A stretch of DNA of 24,505 nucleotides. It comes from JAUIBE01 sp035267185 (GTDB lineage: Bacteria > Pseudomonadota > Gammaproteobacteria > Xanthomonadales > SZUA-36). Shown here one piece after another: positions 13,944 through 21,431 of the stretch. Each line of letters begins with the position of its first letter. Position 1 is the first letter of the stretch. The notes beneath the pieces were generated by a model. That model ran no database searches. It had not been told where the DNA came from and worked only from the letters and a program-made list of their open reading frames with translations. The stretch is from contig DATFLY010000157.1 in the NCBI GenBank assembly GCA_035267185.1, positions 1-24,505 of the forward strand. Direction: 5' to 3'. The translations under genes and the position numbers were made by a program.

Positions 13944-15396
13944 CTGGATGCAATTTTCCGCTTTCGACTGGTCAGCAGCCTTTATCGCACTGGGAGCGCT
14001 GATCACTTTTGCAATTGCCGGCTGGCTGATCAGCCTGGGACGCAAGGACGTCAGCATAGTAGACAGTATGTGGTCACTGATGTTTCTCATCAGCCTGGCG
14101 GTTTACATGTCTGCAGGAGATCACCACGGGTGGCGTGCGCTCCTCATTCTGTCCCTGGCAGCCATCTGGTCGATCCGCTTGTCCGCTTACATCACGTGGC
14201 GTAATCATGGAGAAGGAGAGGACCATCGTTACCAGGAAATCCGCGCCAACAACCAGCCAAATTTCGAATTCAAAAGCCTTTACATTGTGTTTGGTTTACA
14301 GGCGCTGCTGGCCTGGTTGATCAGCTTGCCGCTGCTGGCCGCTGCAAGTTCTGATCATCCTTTCGGATGGGTTGATGCCCTGGGCATAGCGCTATGGACT
14401 GTCGGAATCTATTTCGAGGCCATTGGCGATGCGCAGCTTGCCCGATTCAAGCGTGACCCTTCCAACAGCGGAAAAGTGATGAACCAGGGGTTGTGGCGAT
14501 ATACCCGCCATCCCAATTACTTTGGAGAGTTCACATTGCAGTGGGGGTTTTTTCTTTTGGCTGTGGCTGCCGGGGGCGCATGGACCATCTTCGCGCCCAT
14601 GATGATCTCTTTCCTGTTGCTTCGTGTTTCAGGTGTGACACTCCTGGAAAAAGACATCAGTGAACGCAGGCCCGGCTACCGGGAGTACGCTCAAACCACC
14701 AATGCATTCTTTCCGGGACGCCCCAAATCCGGCCCTGACCACGCCCTGTTTATCGGATTATTGTTATGCACCAGTCTTTTCTGGTCTCCCTCATACAGCG
14801 AGGCCACTCAGGATTCCGAACAGCAGAATCTGGAATGGAATTTTGATGTACTGGTCGATGACAAGCTTGTAGGGAATCATCGGTTCGTGATTAACCGCGA
14901 GGGTAACAAACGGACAGTCAGTAGCATCACCGATCTTGAGTACCGTGTTCTGTTTATTACCTTTTACAACTACGAACATGAAAGTAACGAGACATGGGAG
15001 GAAGGTTGCCTAAGGGAAATCAAGTCCTCAACAGACGCTAACGGAAAACTCTACGAAGTTGAAGGATCCCTGGGCGCTGACGGTTTCGTGGTCAGCAGCA
15101 AGGGCGAAACCAGCACCCTGGCAAACTGTATCAGCACCTTTGCCTACTGGAACCCTGACTTCATTAATGCGCCCCAGCTACTCAACGCCCAGACCGGCAA
15201 GATCGTCGATGTCGAGCTGACCGAACAAACTGTTGAAGCGTTCAGTCTGGGGAATGAAATGATCCAGGCCCGCAGGTATCGTATTGATGCTGGCGGCGAA
15301 GTTGAAATCGACATCTGGTATACACCGGAAGGTCGCTGGGTCGGACTCGCAACTCAACCAAGGGACGGGCGCTCACTGCGCTACGTTTTGCAATGA
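13936..15396 (+). CDS. DUF1295-DUF6134 fusion protein
   Basis: The 486-aa product starts at the ATG inside the previous gene, with AGGA 9 bases upstream. Residues 1-265 are a polytopic DUF1295 protein (steroid 5-alpha-reductase/isoprenylcysteine-methyltransferase-like fold), with the family signature GLWRYTRHPNYFGE at 185-198 and a C-terminal PGYREYAQTTNAFFP. Residues 268-288 are a hydrophobic segment (ALFIGLLLCTSLFW) resembling a signal anchor. Residues about 295-486 match a DUF6134-like soluble beta domain (WNFDVLVDDKLVGNHRFVI, TFYNYEHESNETWEEGCL, STFAYWNPDFINAPQLLNAQTG, DIWYTPEGRWVGL). The second half would face the periplasm. The two domains are, as far as I recall, usually separate neighbouring genes. 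DUF1295 members reduce or methylate lipids or terpenoids using NADPH or SAM; here the activity is unknown. Confidence 0.87.
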   Translation: MASWMQFSAFDWSAAFIALGALITFAIAGWLISLGRKDVSIVDSMWSLMFLISLAVYMSAGDHHGWRALLILSLAAIWSIRLSAYITWRNHGEGEDHRYQEIRANNQPNFEFKSLYIVFGLQALLAWLISLPLLAAASSDHPFGWVDALGIALWTVGIYFEAIGDAQLARFKRDPSNSGKVMNQGLWRYTRHPNYFGEFTLQWGFFLLAVAAGGAWTIFAPMMISFLLLRVSGVTLLEKDISERRPGYREYAQTTNAFFPGRPKSGPDHALFIGLLLCTSLFWSPSYSEATQDSEQQNLEWNFDVLVDDKLVGNHRFVINREGNKRTVSSITDLEYRVLFITFYNYEHESNETWEEGCLREIKSSTDANGKLYEVEGSLGADGFVVSSKGETSTLANCISTFAYWNPDFINAPQLLNAQTGKIVDVELTEQTVEAFSLGNEMIQARRYRIDAGGEVEIDIWYTPEGRWVGLATQPRDGRSLRYVLQ

Positions 15397-15914
15397 AAAA
15401 AACATTATTGACAGCAGCACTTTCTATTTCACTGGGCGCTTGCTCAGCCCAGCAATCCCCACTCGAAACGGTTGAATATGTCGACCTGGAACGTTTCATG
15501 GGCGACTGGTATGTCATCGCACATATACCGACATTTCTTGAAGACACCTCATACAACGCAATTGAAAGGTATGAGCTGGATGAGGATGGAAACATACCCA
15601 CTACCTTCACATTCAATGAAGGCGGATTTGATGGCAAGCAAAAGAAGTACGAGCCCAAGGGGTTTGTCACAGATACCGAGTCCAACGCCGTCTGGGGAAT
15701 GCGTTTCGTATGGCCTATCAAGGCTGATTATCGAATCATCTACCTCGATGAGGACTACCAGGTCACCATCATCGGGCGTAACAAAAGGGATTATGTCTGG
15801 CTGATGGCCCGTGAACCACAGATCGATGAATCCACCTACCAGGATGCCATGGACATGATCAGCGCAGTCGGTTACGACATGTCAGAAATGCGAAAGGTGC
15901 CCCAGAAGTGGTGA
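15393..15914 (+). CDS. blc: Outer-membrane lipocalin (Blc-like lipoprotein)
   Basis: This 173-aa protein overlaps the upstream gene by ATGA. It has a lipoprotein signal peptide with the lipobox LGAC; C17 would be acylated. The mature sequence has the lipocalin GxW motif in ERFMGDWYVIAHIP (G37-x-W39), then YELDEDGNIPTTFTFNEGGFDGK, KGFVTDTESNAVWGMRFVWP and YRIIYLDEDYQVTIIGRNKRDYVWLMAR, the usual sequence of lipocalin strands. Length and order match Blc-type bacterial lipocalins, which bind fatty acids and lysophospholipids at the outer membrane. Within this operon it plausibly carries or sequesters modified or oxidised acyl chains; that is inference. The gene overlaps the FAD oxidoreductase start. 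Confidence 0.93.
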   Translation: MKKTLLTAALSISLGACSAQQSPLETVEYVDLERFMGDWYVIAHIPTFLEDTSYNAIERYELDEDGNIPTTFTFNEGGFDGKQKKYEPKGFVTDTESNAVWGMRFVWPIKADYRIIYLDEDYQVTIIGRNKRDYVWLMAREPQIDESTYQDAMDMISAVGYDMSEMRKVPQKW

Positions 15915-17209
15915 GCGAAGGACTTCGCATCGCGGTCATCGGCACCGGGATTGCGGGTAATTACGCTGCGTCGAAACTGGCTGGAGAGCATGACATCACG
16001 GTGTTCGAGGCCAGGGATCGTATCGGAGGCCACACCAACACCATAGACGTCGAACACAATGGTCAGACCCTTGCCATTGACACCGGCTTTATCGTTTATA
16101 ACGACGTCACCTATCCACACTTTGTTCAGCTTCTTGATGAACTCGGAATCGAATCCCAGGCGAGCGAAATGAGCTTCAGCGTTCGATGCCAGGACACTGG
16201 CCTGGAATACAACGGCGCCAACCTCAATGCCGTTTTTGCTCAACGCCGAAATTTGCTGAGACCTTCTTTCTGGAGAATGCTGAAAGACATCATGCGTTTC
16301 AATCGCGATGCGCCCGGCATTCTCAGGCAACCCGACCCGAACCTGACACTCAACCGTTTTCTGTCTGAGAATCGCTACTCTAGGGAGTTTATCGATCACT
16401 ACATCATTCCGATGGGTGCCGCCATCTGGTCGGCCACACCCGAGGGCATGGGTGGCGTTCCGGCTGGATTTTTCGTCAGGTTTTTTCACAATCACGGTTT
16501 GCTCAGCGTCAACGACAGGCCAACGTGGCGCGTAATCAAGGGTGGTTCACGACAGTATCTTGAAAAACTTGTGGAGGGCCACCGTGATCGGATTCGTGTT
16601 GCCACCCCCATCAGGCAGGTTCTTCGCTATCCTGACCACGTCCTGATCAAACCAGAAGGCCAGCCGGCAGAACGCTTCGACAAAGTCATTATCGCAACTC
16701 ACAGCGACCAGGCCCTTGGAATGCTCGCTGACGCCACCAGAATGGAAAGAAATACCCTGGGAAGCATCCGATACCAGGTTAATGAAGCAGTGTTGCATAC
16801 TGATGTTTCGCTAATGCCAAAACGCAAGCGGGCCTGGGCAGCCTGGAACTACCATATACCGGGCAATCAAACCGGCAGGGAGGATCGGGTGGCGCTGACA
16901 TACAATATGAATATCCTCCAGTCTCTTAATACTGATCAGCAATTCATGGTCACACTCAACAACACCCAGGCAATCGACCCTGCAAGAGTGATCCGAGCCA
17001 TAGATTATGAGCATCCGATTTTTGACCAGGCGGCGATCGAAGCGCAAAAACATCATCGCGATATCAATGGCCGGCGACATACCTATTACTGCGGTGCCTA
17101 CTGGCGTTATGGCTTTCATGAGGATGGAGTGGTCAGTGCCAGGAACGCGTTGTCACACCTCAGGGAAGACATCAGCAGACAATCAGGTCACACTGCCCAG
17201 GCAGCCTGA
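15908..17209 (+). CDS. COG2907-type FAD/NAD(P)-dependent amine-oxidase-like oxidoreductase
   Basis: The product is 433 aa from GTG at 15908 (an adjacent GTG at 15911 is equally possible); it overlaps the lipocalin gene. The N-terminal dinucleotide-binding motif is IAVIGTGIAGNYAASKL, followed by FEARDRIGGHTNTI, and DTGFIVYNDVTYPHFVQLLDELGI with the paired MSFSVR motif. These identify a flavin-containing amine oxidase-like protein of the COG2907 family. Such proteins recur with DUF1365 and CFA-like genes. In bacteria that make methylated or furan fatty acids, flavin enzymes of related clusters act on methylated acyl chains, so this one may desaturate or oxidise an acyl group. The exact substrate is not known. 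No signal peptide is present, so action at the cytoplasmic face of the membrane is likely. Confidence 0.9.
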   Translation: MVSEGLRIAVIGTGIAGNYAASKLAGEHDITVFEARDRIGGHTNTIDVEHNGQTLAIDTGFIVYNDVTYPHFVQLLDELGIESQASEMSFSVRCQDTGLEYNGANLNAVFAQRRNLLRPSFWRMLKDIMRFNRDAPGILRQPDPNLTLNRFLSENRYSREFIDHYIIPMGAAIWSATPEGMGGVPAGFFVRFFHNHGLLSVNDRPTWRVIKGGSRQYLEKLVEGHRDRIRVATPIRQVLRYPDHVLIKPEGQPAERFDKVIIATHSDQALGMLADATRMERNTLGSIRYQVNEAVLHTDVSLMPKRKRAWAAWNYHIPGNQTGREDRVALTYNMNILQSLNTDQQFMVTLNNTQAIDPARVIRAIDYEHPIFDQAAIEAQKHHRDINGRRHTYYCGAYWRYGFHEDGVVSARNALSHLREDISRQSGHTAQAA

Positions 17210-17212
17210 AAA

Positions 17213-18052
17213 GTGAACAGCGGAGAATTAAAGAGCGCCATTTACAAGGGCACGATTCATCATCGTCGCTTCAAGCCTGCGCCACATGATTTCTCCTATC
17301 GGATGTTCATGCTCTACCTGGACCTGGGTGAAATCGAGCACGTTTTTGATGACTCCAGGCTGTTTTCGAGCAGAAAGAAAGCCATTGCTGAATTCAGGAG
17401 AACAGACCACCTCGGCGACCCCGAAATATCCCTGGACATGGCTGTGCGGGATCTTGTAGAACAGGAAACCGGCCGGCGCCCTGATGGCCCGATTCGCCTG
17501 CTGACCCACCTGCGCTATTTTGGTTATGTCTTTAACCCGGTAAGCTTCTATTATTGTTTTGACAGCGAAGATCAGGAACTGCAAGCCATCGTTACCGAAG
17601 TGAATAATACGCCGTGGGGAGAACAACACTGTTATGTCCTTTCCGCAAAGCACAGCGAGGCATCAGAATTGCAAAACAGGCAAGGGTTGTTGAAATTCTC
17701 CCCGGGCAAAGAAATGCATGTCTCTCCATTCATGCCGATGGACATTGATTATGACTGGCGCTTCAAAGCACCTGCACAAAAGCTTGGAGTGCACATGACG
17801 AACTACAAAGAGCAGGAGAAAATATTCGATGCTACTTTGAGACTGGAACGAAAAACGCTGACTGCATCCTCACTGGCAAGATCTCTGGGCAGCTTTCCTT
17901 TCATCACGCTCAAAGTGATCGTGGCCATTCACTGGCAGGCATTCAGACTCTGGTTAAAGAAAGTACCCTTTCACCCCCACCCTTCGCTGCAAATTGAGTC
18001 TGCAAGCCAGATTGAGACCAACGCAGACCTCCAGGAAGACCGCAGCCGATGA
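17213..18052 (+). CDS. DUF1365 family protein
   Basis: This 279-aa protein starts with GTG, 3 bases after the upstream stop, and without an SD, so coupled initiation is likely. It carries the DUF1365 motifs: GTIHHRRFKPAPHDFSYRMFM at the start, LTHLRYFGYVFNPVSFYYCF (about 97-116), VTEVNNTPWGEQHCYVL (about 127-143), FMPMDIDYDWRF and HMTNY. The family (COG3496) has no proven activity, but almost always sits between a COG2907 oxidoreductase and a CFA-like methyltransferase, as here. The C-terminal 35 residues are polar and variable. It ends in an ATGA overlap with the next gene. Confidence 0.93.
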   Translation: MNSGELKSAIYKGTIHHRRFKPAPHDFSYRMFMLYLDLGEIEHVFDDSRLFSSRKKAIAEFRRTDHLGDPEISLDMAVRDLVEQETGRRPDGPIRLLTHLRYFGYVFNPVSFYYCFDSEDQELQAIVTEVNNTPWGEQHCYVLSAKHSEASELQNRQGLLKFSPGKEMHVSPFMPMDIDYDWRFKAPAQKLGVHMTNYKEQEKIFDATLRLERKTLTASSLARSLGSFPFITLKVIVAIHWQAFRLWLKKVPFHPHPSLQIESASQIETNADLQEDRSR

Positions 18053-19311
18053 AGTCTGTTCGAATCTCATCTCCCGAACATTTCTCGGGAACGCCCAGAC
18101 CCGGGTTGTTCAGCAGCCTTGCAAGGCGAATGGTACTGTCGCGCCTGCAAGCCATTCATACCGGCCAGCTGGTATTGAGTGACGAAACAGGCGAACAGGT
18201 ATTCGGTGAATCCTCGGACCAGGCTGAAATATGTGTCAGGCTGGATGTCAGGGACCCGTCTTTTTTCAGTGATGTCGCCTTTGGTGGATCAATCGGCGCG
18301 GGAGAGTCCTGGATGCAGGGCGGCTGGACCTGCGATAACCTGGTCGGCCTGGTCAGGCTTTTACTTCAAAACAGGAATGTCCTGGATGACCTGGACAGCG
18401 GAAGCGCCCGCCTGACGGCACCCCTGCAACGGTTCTTTCATTTCATCAATCGAAACACCCGCAGCGGCGCTCGACGGAATATTTCGGCGCACTATGACCT
18501 GGGCAATGATTTTTTCGCCCTCTGGCTTGATGAAACCATGATGTATTCCTGTGCGGTATTTGAGCACCCTGAAATGTCCCTGTTTGATGCCCAGGTTGTC
18601 CGTCTCGACATGGTATGTAAAAAACTGCAGTTAAAACCGCAGGATCATGTCATTGAAATAGGAACTGGCTGGGGTGGGTTCGCCCTCCATGCTGTTCGGA
18701 ATTACGGTTGTCGTGTCACAACCACGACCATTTCAGGAGAGCAGTACAAACTTGCGAAAGAACGCGTAAAGCAGGCTGGACTGGACGACCAGATCACAAT
18801 ACTCCAGAAGGATTTCAGGGATCTTGACGGCCATTTCGACAAATTGGTGTCGATCGAAATGATCGAGGCCATTGATACACCACTTTATCGGCCCTTTTTT
18901 GAGAAATGCGCAAGCCTTCTAAACGATAATGGATTGATGCTGCTTCAGGCAATCACCATCGCCGATCAGCGTTTTGACCCGAAACACAGGGACATTGACT
19001 TCATCAATCGGTACATCTTCCCGGGCAGCGGATTGCCCTCCTCTGCCGTGATGACTGAAACAGCCGCAAAACATACTGATATGAGGCTGCTCGACCTGGA
19101 GGACATTGGCCTTCATTACGCGACCACGCTAAGGCACTGGCGCGACAACTTTTTTGAAAAAATTGATGAAATCAGGGAAATGGCTTATCCCGAACCTTTT
19201 ATACGAATGTGGGAGTATTACCTGTGCTACTGCGAGGGAGCGTTCCTTGAGCGGGCCATCAGTGACCTGCACCTGGTATTCAGTAAACCGGGATTCCGTG
19301 ACCCGCTCTGA
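18049..19311 (+). CDS. CFA-synthase-like SAM methyltransferase 2
   Basis: This 420-aa protein is somewhat longer than E. coli Cfa (382 aa). It has a full N-terminal lipid-binding domain (about 1-130) with FGGSIGAGESWMQGGW. The catalytic domain shows AHYDLGNDFFALWLDETMMYSCAVF at 147-171 (C168 in the YSC motif), SAM motif I EIGTGWGGFAL at 203-213, TISGEQYKLAKERV, SIEMIEAID (E273) and FINRYIFPG at 318-326. Where E. coli Cfa has an active-site His (H266) in an LHT-type motif, this protein has Gln (Q300 in LLQAITI), which may mark an altered reaction such as methylation without cyclopropane closure. It is the last gene of the operon, converging within 2 bases on a glycosyltransferase gene with no obvious terminator. 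Family confidence is high; the product is uncertain. Confidence 0.92.
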   Translation: MKSVRISSPEHFSGTPRPGLFSSLARRMVLSRLQAIHTGQLVLSDETGEQVFGESSDQAEICVRLDVRDPSFFSDVAFGGSIGAGESWMQGGWTCDNLVGLVRLLLQNRNVLDDLDSGSARLTAPLQRFFHFINRNTRSGARRNISAHYDLGNDFFALWLDETMMYSCAVFEHPEMSLFDAQVVRLDMVCKKLQLKPQDHVIEIGTGWGGFALHAVRNYGCRVTTTTISGEQYKLAKERVKQAGLDDQITILQKDFRDLDGHFDKLVSIEMIEAIDTPLYRPFFEKCASLLNDNGLMLLQAITIADQRFDPKHRDIDFINRYIFPGSGLPSSAVMTETAAKHTDMRLLDLEDIGLHYATTLRHWRDNFFEKIDEIREMAYPEPFIRMWEYYLCYCEGAFLERAISDLHLVFSKPGFRDPL

Positions 19312-19313
19312 CG

Positions 19314-20291
19314 TCAGCCGGCGCTTACATCATCTCTGAATTGGCGTGATCGCCAGGAACCAGTTTTCAGTACGTATCCGTAGTGTCTCATTAGCCCAAT
19401 AAATACATCACTACGCGTTTTCAAAAGCCTGATCCTTCTCAATGTTAGCAAATCTAAAATGCTATATATCAATAACTTGGGAACCATAGCCAGAAACACA
19501 CACAGGTGATTGAATACCCTGTTGAGGGAAGTGTAATTCAGTTGCACGTATAAATGTTTAGAGACAATGGATTCTGTTCGCGTCAATACAGAAATTGCGT
19601 AAGTCTGACGACTGGCACCACCATGGTAATGAGTCATCCAGACATCACCATCGCAACCCACCCTCATAGTTCTGCGGGCTGCGCGCAGACAAAAATCGCA
19701 GTCTTCCACGTACATCCAGTAGTCTTCGCGCCAGCCTCCGAGTTCGTCGAAAGCAACCCTTCCAATCATGAATACCGATCCCGATACCCAATCACAATCA
19801 ATCAGGCCGGATAAGGGTTGACGCGGATCCGGATAACGTTTCGGGCGAAGCCATCGCAACAGGGATTTGACGGTTCGAAACCAGGTCAAACCTTCCGGAA
19901 ACGTATCAAAAACCTTTTGCTGCCGACCACGACCATCAAGTTGACCACAGGTGAGAATGGCCAGGTTACTGTGAGCCGTCATGGTTTTCAGAAGAGCAGA
20001 TACCGAGCCTGGTTTTACAACCACATCAGGATTCAGAAAAAGCAGTGTTTCCCCGCTGGCCAATTCGGCTCCCTTATTGCATCCATAAGCGAAACCGTTG
20101 TTTCGACCGCTCTGCAGAAAACGGACGCCTGAGAAGCGAGCCTGGAACTCGTCCATTCGTCCATCTTTGGAGCAGTTATCAACAACGATGATTTCCCATG
20201 GTTGTGTTTCAGTCTCTTGCAGCAGGCTATCCAGGCATTGCGCCAGGCAATCCCAGCTTCTGTAATTGACAATAATGATTGAAAGCTTCAC
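19314..20291 (-). CDS. Family 2 glycosyltransferase (rhamnosyltransferase-like)
   Basis: The 325-aa protein starts with GTG at 20291, overlapping the upstream methyltransferase stop (GTGA). The N-terminal GT-A signature is LSIIIVNYRSWDCLAQCLDSLL (3-24), with IIVVDNCSKDG and NNGFAYGCNKG. The DXD-like site is FLNPDV (85-90), and the acceptor/base region is YWMYVEDCDFCLRA. These indicate an inverting GT2 of the rhamnosyl- or galactosyl-transferase type that uses a nucleotide sugar and builds LPS, O-antigen or exopolysaccharide. Hydrophobic patches at about 265-290 suggest membrane association. With the overlapping methyltransferase it probably modifies a surface glycan. It ends 2 bases from the converging lipid operon. 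Confidence 0.92.
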   Translation of the reverse strand: MKLSIIIVNYRSWDCLAQCLDSLLQETETQPWEIIVVDNCSKDGRMDEFQARFSGVRFLQSGRNNGFAYGCNKGAELASGETLLFLNPDVVVKPGSVSALLKTMTAHSNLAILTCGQLDGRGRQQKVFDTFPEGLTWFRTVKSLLRWLRPKRYPDPRQPLSGLIDCDWVSGSVFMIGRVAFDELGGWREDYWMYVEDCDFCLRAARRTMRVGCDGDVWMTHYHGGASRQTYAISVLTRTESIVSKHLYVQLNYTSLNRVFNHLCVFLAMVPKLLIYSILDLLTLRRIRLLKTRSDVFIGLMRHYGYVLKTGSWRSRQFRDDVSAG

Positions 20292-20920
20292 GTTTCAGTG
20301 AAAGCCGTCACCAGCAAACCCTTGACCACCAGGTCCCCGAACAGCGCCCTGGCCAATCTCTTGTGAAGGTTTTTCTTTGGGCGCACAGGGCCAACTCGGA
20401 TGCCGATGTAACCAGCCTCCTCAAACATCAGTTGGACATCTTTCCTGGTAAAAAACCTTAGATGTGTACGGTCCATAACACCTGAATCCCGGTATTCAAA
20501 GCGCCGCCGAAACAACAACTCCAGGAAAAACGAAAAATTCCGAATGTTCGGCACACTGCAGATAAATTTTCCACCCGGCTTCAGCTTGTTGTGAAGCGCT
20601 TTGACAACACCCCAGGGGTCTACCAGGTGTTCAAGCACATCACCGGCGACAATATGACTGAAAAAGTGATCGGGTAATTCATCGATCAGGTTCGTGATAT
20701 CGCCGCACAATACCCGGTCCAGGTCCGGATTCTGAACTGCCTGCTCTGCCACGTCAGGAACGACTTCAACACCCCAGATTTCAGAAGGCGCACATTGCTC
20801 ACGAATTGCTGAGGAAATCATCCCCGCGCCACAACCCAGATCCAGAACCCTGCCCGCCTCTGTAATTTCCGCGATCAGTTCAGGCCGGGAATGACGATAG
20901 TATTTTGATTTTTCGCTCAC
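20288..20920 (-). CDS. Class I SAM-dependent methyltransferase
   Basis: The 210-aa protein starts with GTG at 20920, the only possible start because a stop codon lies 10 bases upstream in frame; the SD is not evident. SAM motif I is VLDLGCGAGMIS (25-36), followed by IWGVEVVPDVAEQA, SHIVAGDVLEHLVDPWG and LKPGGKFICSVPNIRNF, a normal Methyltransf_11/23 arrangement. HLRFFTRKDVQLMFEEAGY is the usual C-terminal helix-strand pair. This pattern is common among methyltransferases beside glycosyltransferases. It overlaps the GT2 gene by 4 bases, which implies a joint role, perhaps O-methylating a sugar. The substrate is unknown. Confidence 0.9.
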   Translation of the reverse strand: MSEKSKYYRHSRPELIAEITEAGRVLDLGCGAGMISSAIREQCAPSEIWGVEVVPDVAEQAVQNPDLDRVLCGDITNLIDELPDHFFSHIVAGDVLEHLVDPWGVVKALHNKLKPGGKFICSVPNIRNFSFFLELLFRRRFEYRDSGVMDRTHLRFFTRKDVQLMFEEAGYIGIRVGPVRPKKNLHKRLARALFGDLVVKGLLVTAFTET

Positions 20921-21001
20921 TAAAATATTTTACAACCAGAAGCCGTCCAAAAAGGAAGCAATTTCCGCGGATTTCGAGGTCAGGGTACTTGTTACAAGGC
21001 G

Positions 21002-21100
21002 ATGAACGACAAACAGGAGGTTGAACTGGTACGACAGACGGTTCCGATTCCCTTGAACAAGTGTCGTGTTCAGGACTACAATGGCACTACAGTTGAATAG
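21002..21100 (+). CDS. Possible 32-residue small ORF
   Basis: An ATG at 21002 opens 32 codons before TAG, in the gap between the minus-strand methyltransferase and the zinc-ribbon-like gene. The peptide (MNDKQEVELVRQ, then TVPIPLNKCRV...) looks protein-like, but its SD (AAGG 2 bases from ATG) is badly spaced. It could be a decayed fragment. Very uncertain. Confidence 0.2.
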   Translation: MNDKQEVELVRQTVPIPLNKCRVQDYNGTTVE

Positions 21101-21147
21101 CAAGGATTGCATCAACTTAAATGTTAACCCGTCATGGAGGACAGGTA

Positions 21148-21423
21148 ATGTCAACGCGATATCCATCGTCTGCGGCTCGGAAATACCAGATGCCTGAGAC
21201 TTTCTCATTTGGGCTGGAAGAACGCCCTGAAACTGTTCACGCAGTGAAACTAGATATTGATGCTGATCCTGACTGCAGTCATAACTGGCTGGTTCGGGAA
21301 GATTCACATCAAACGCTTTCACACGAAGGAAAAACCATTCTGAAATGCAGTGACTGTAACCGGACGGCCGCTGTATACGACTGGAAGCTGGAACAGGCGA
21401 AGCAAAGCCGCAATCCGACCTGA
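21148..21423 (+). CDS. Small zinc-ribbon-like protein
   Basis: The start at 21148 is chosen for its GGAGG SD 9 bases upstream; an in-frame ATG at 21121 has none. The 91-aa protein has a basic, Ser-rich N-terminus and a C-terminal half with Cys/His pairs: CSHNW, about 25 residues, then CSDC. The C-x2-H...C-x2-C pattern would suit a single zinc site. The opposite strand also has a long open frame (20930-21427), but it lacks an SD and a recognisable pattern. I do not recognise a family. It ends 8 bases before the converging CoA-transferase gene, and a role in nucleic-acid or protein binding is only a guess. Confidence 0.65.
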   Translation: MSTRYPSSAARKYQMPETFSFGLEERPETVHAVKLDIDADPDCSHNWLVREDSHQTLSHEGKTILKCSDCNRTAAVYDWKLEQAKQSRNPT

Positions 21424-21431
21424 TCATTGAT

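Noticed and set aside
20930..21427. 165-codon minus-strand frame covering the zinc-ribbon-like gene
   Set aside because: No SD, no recognisable pattern; the plus-strand frame has a strong SD and paired Cys/His residues.
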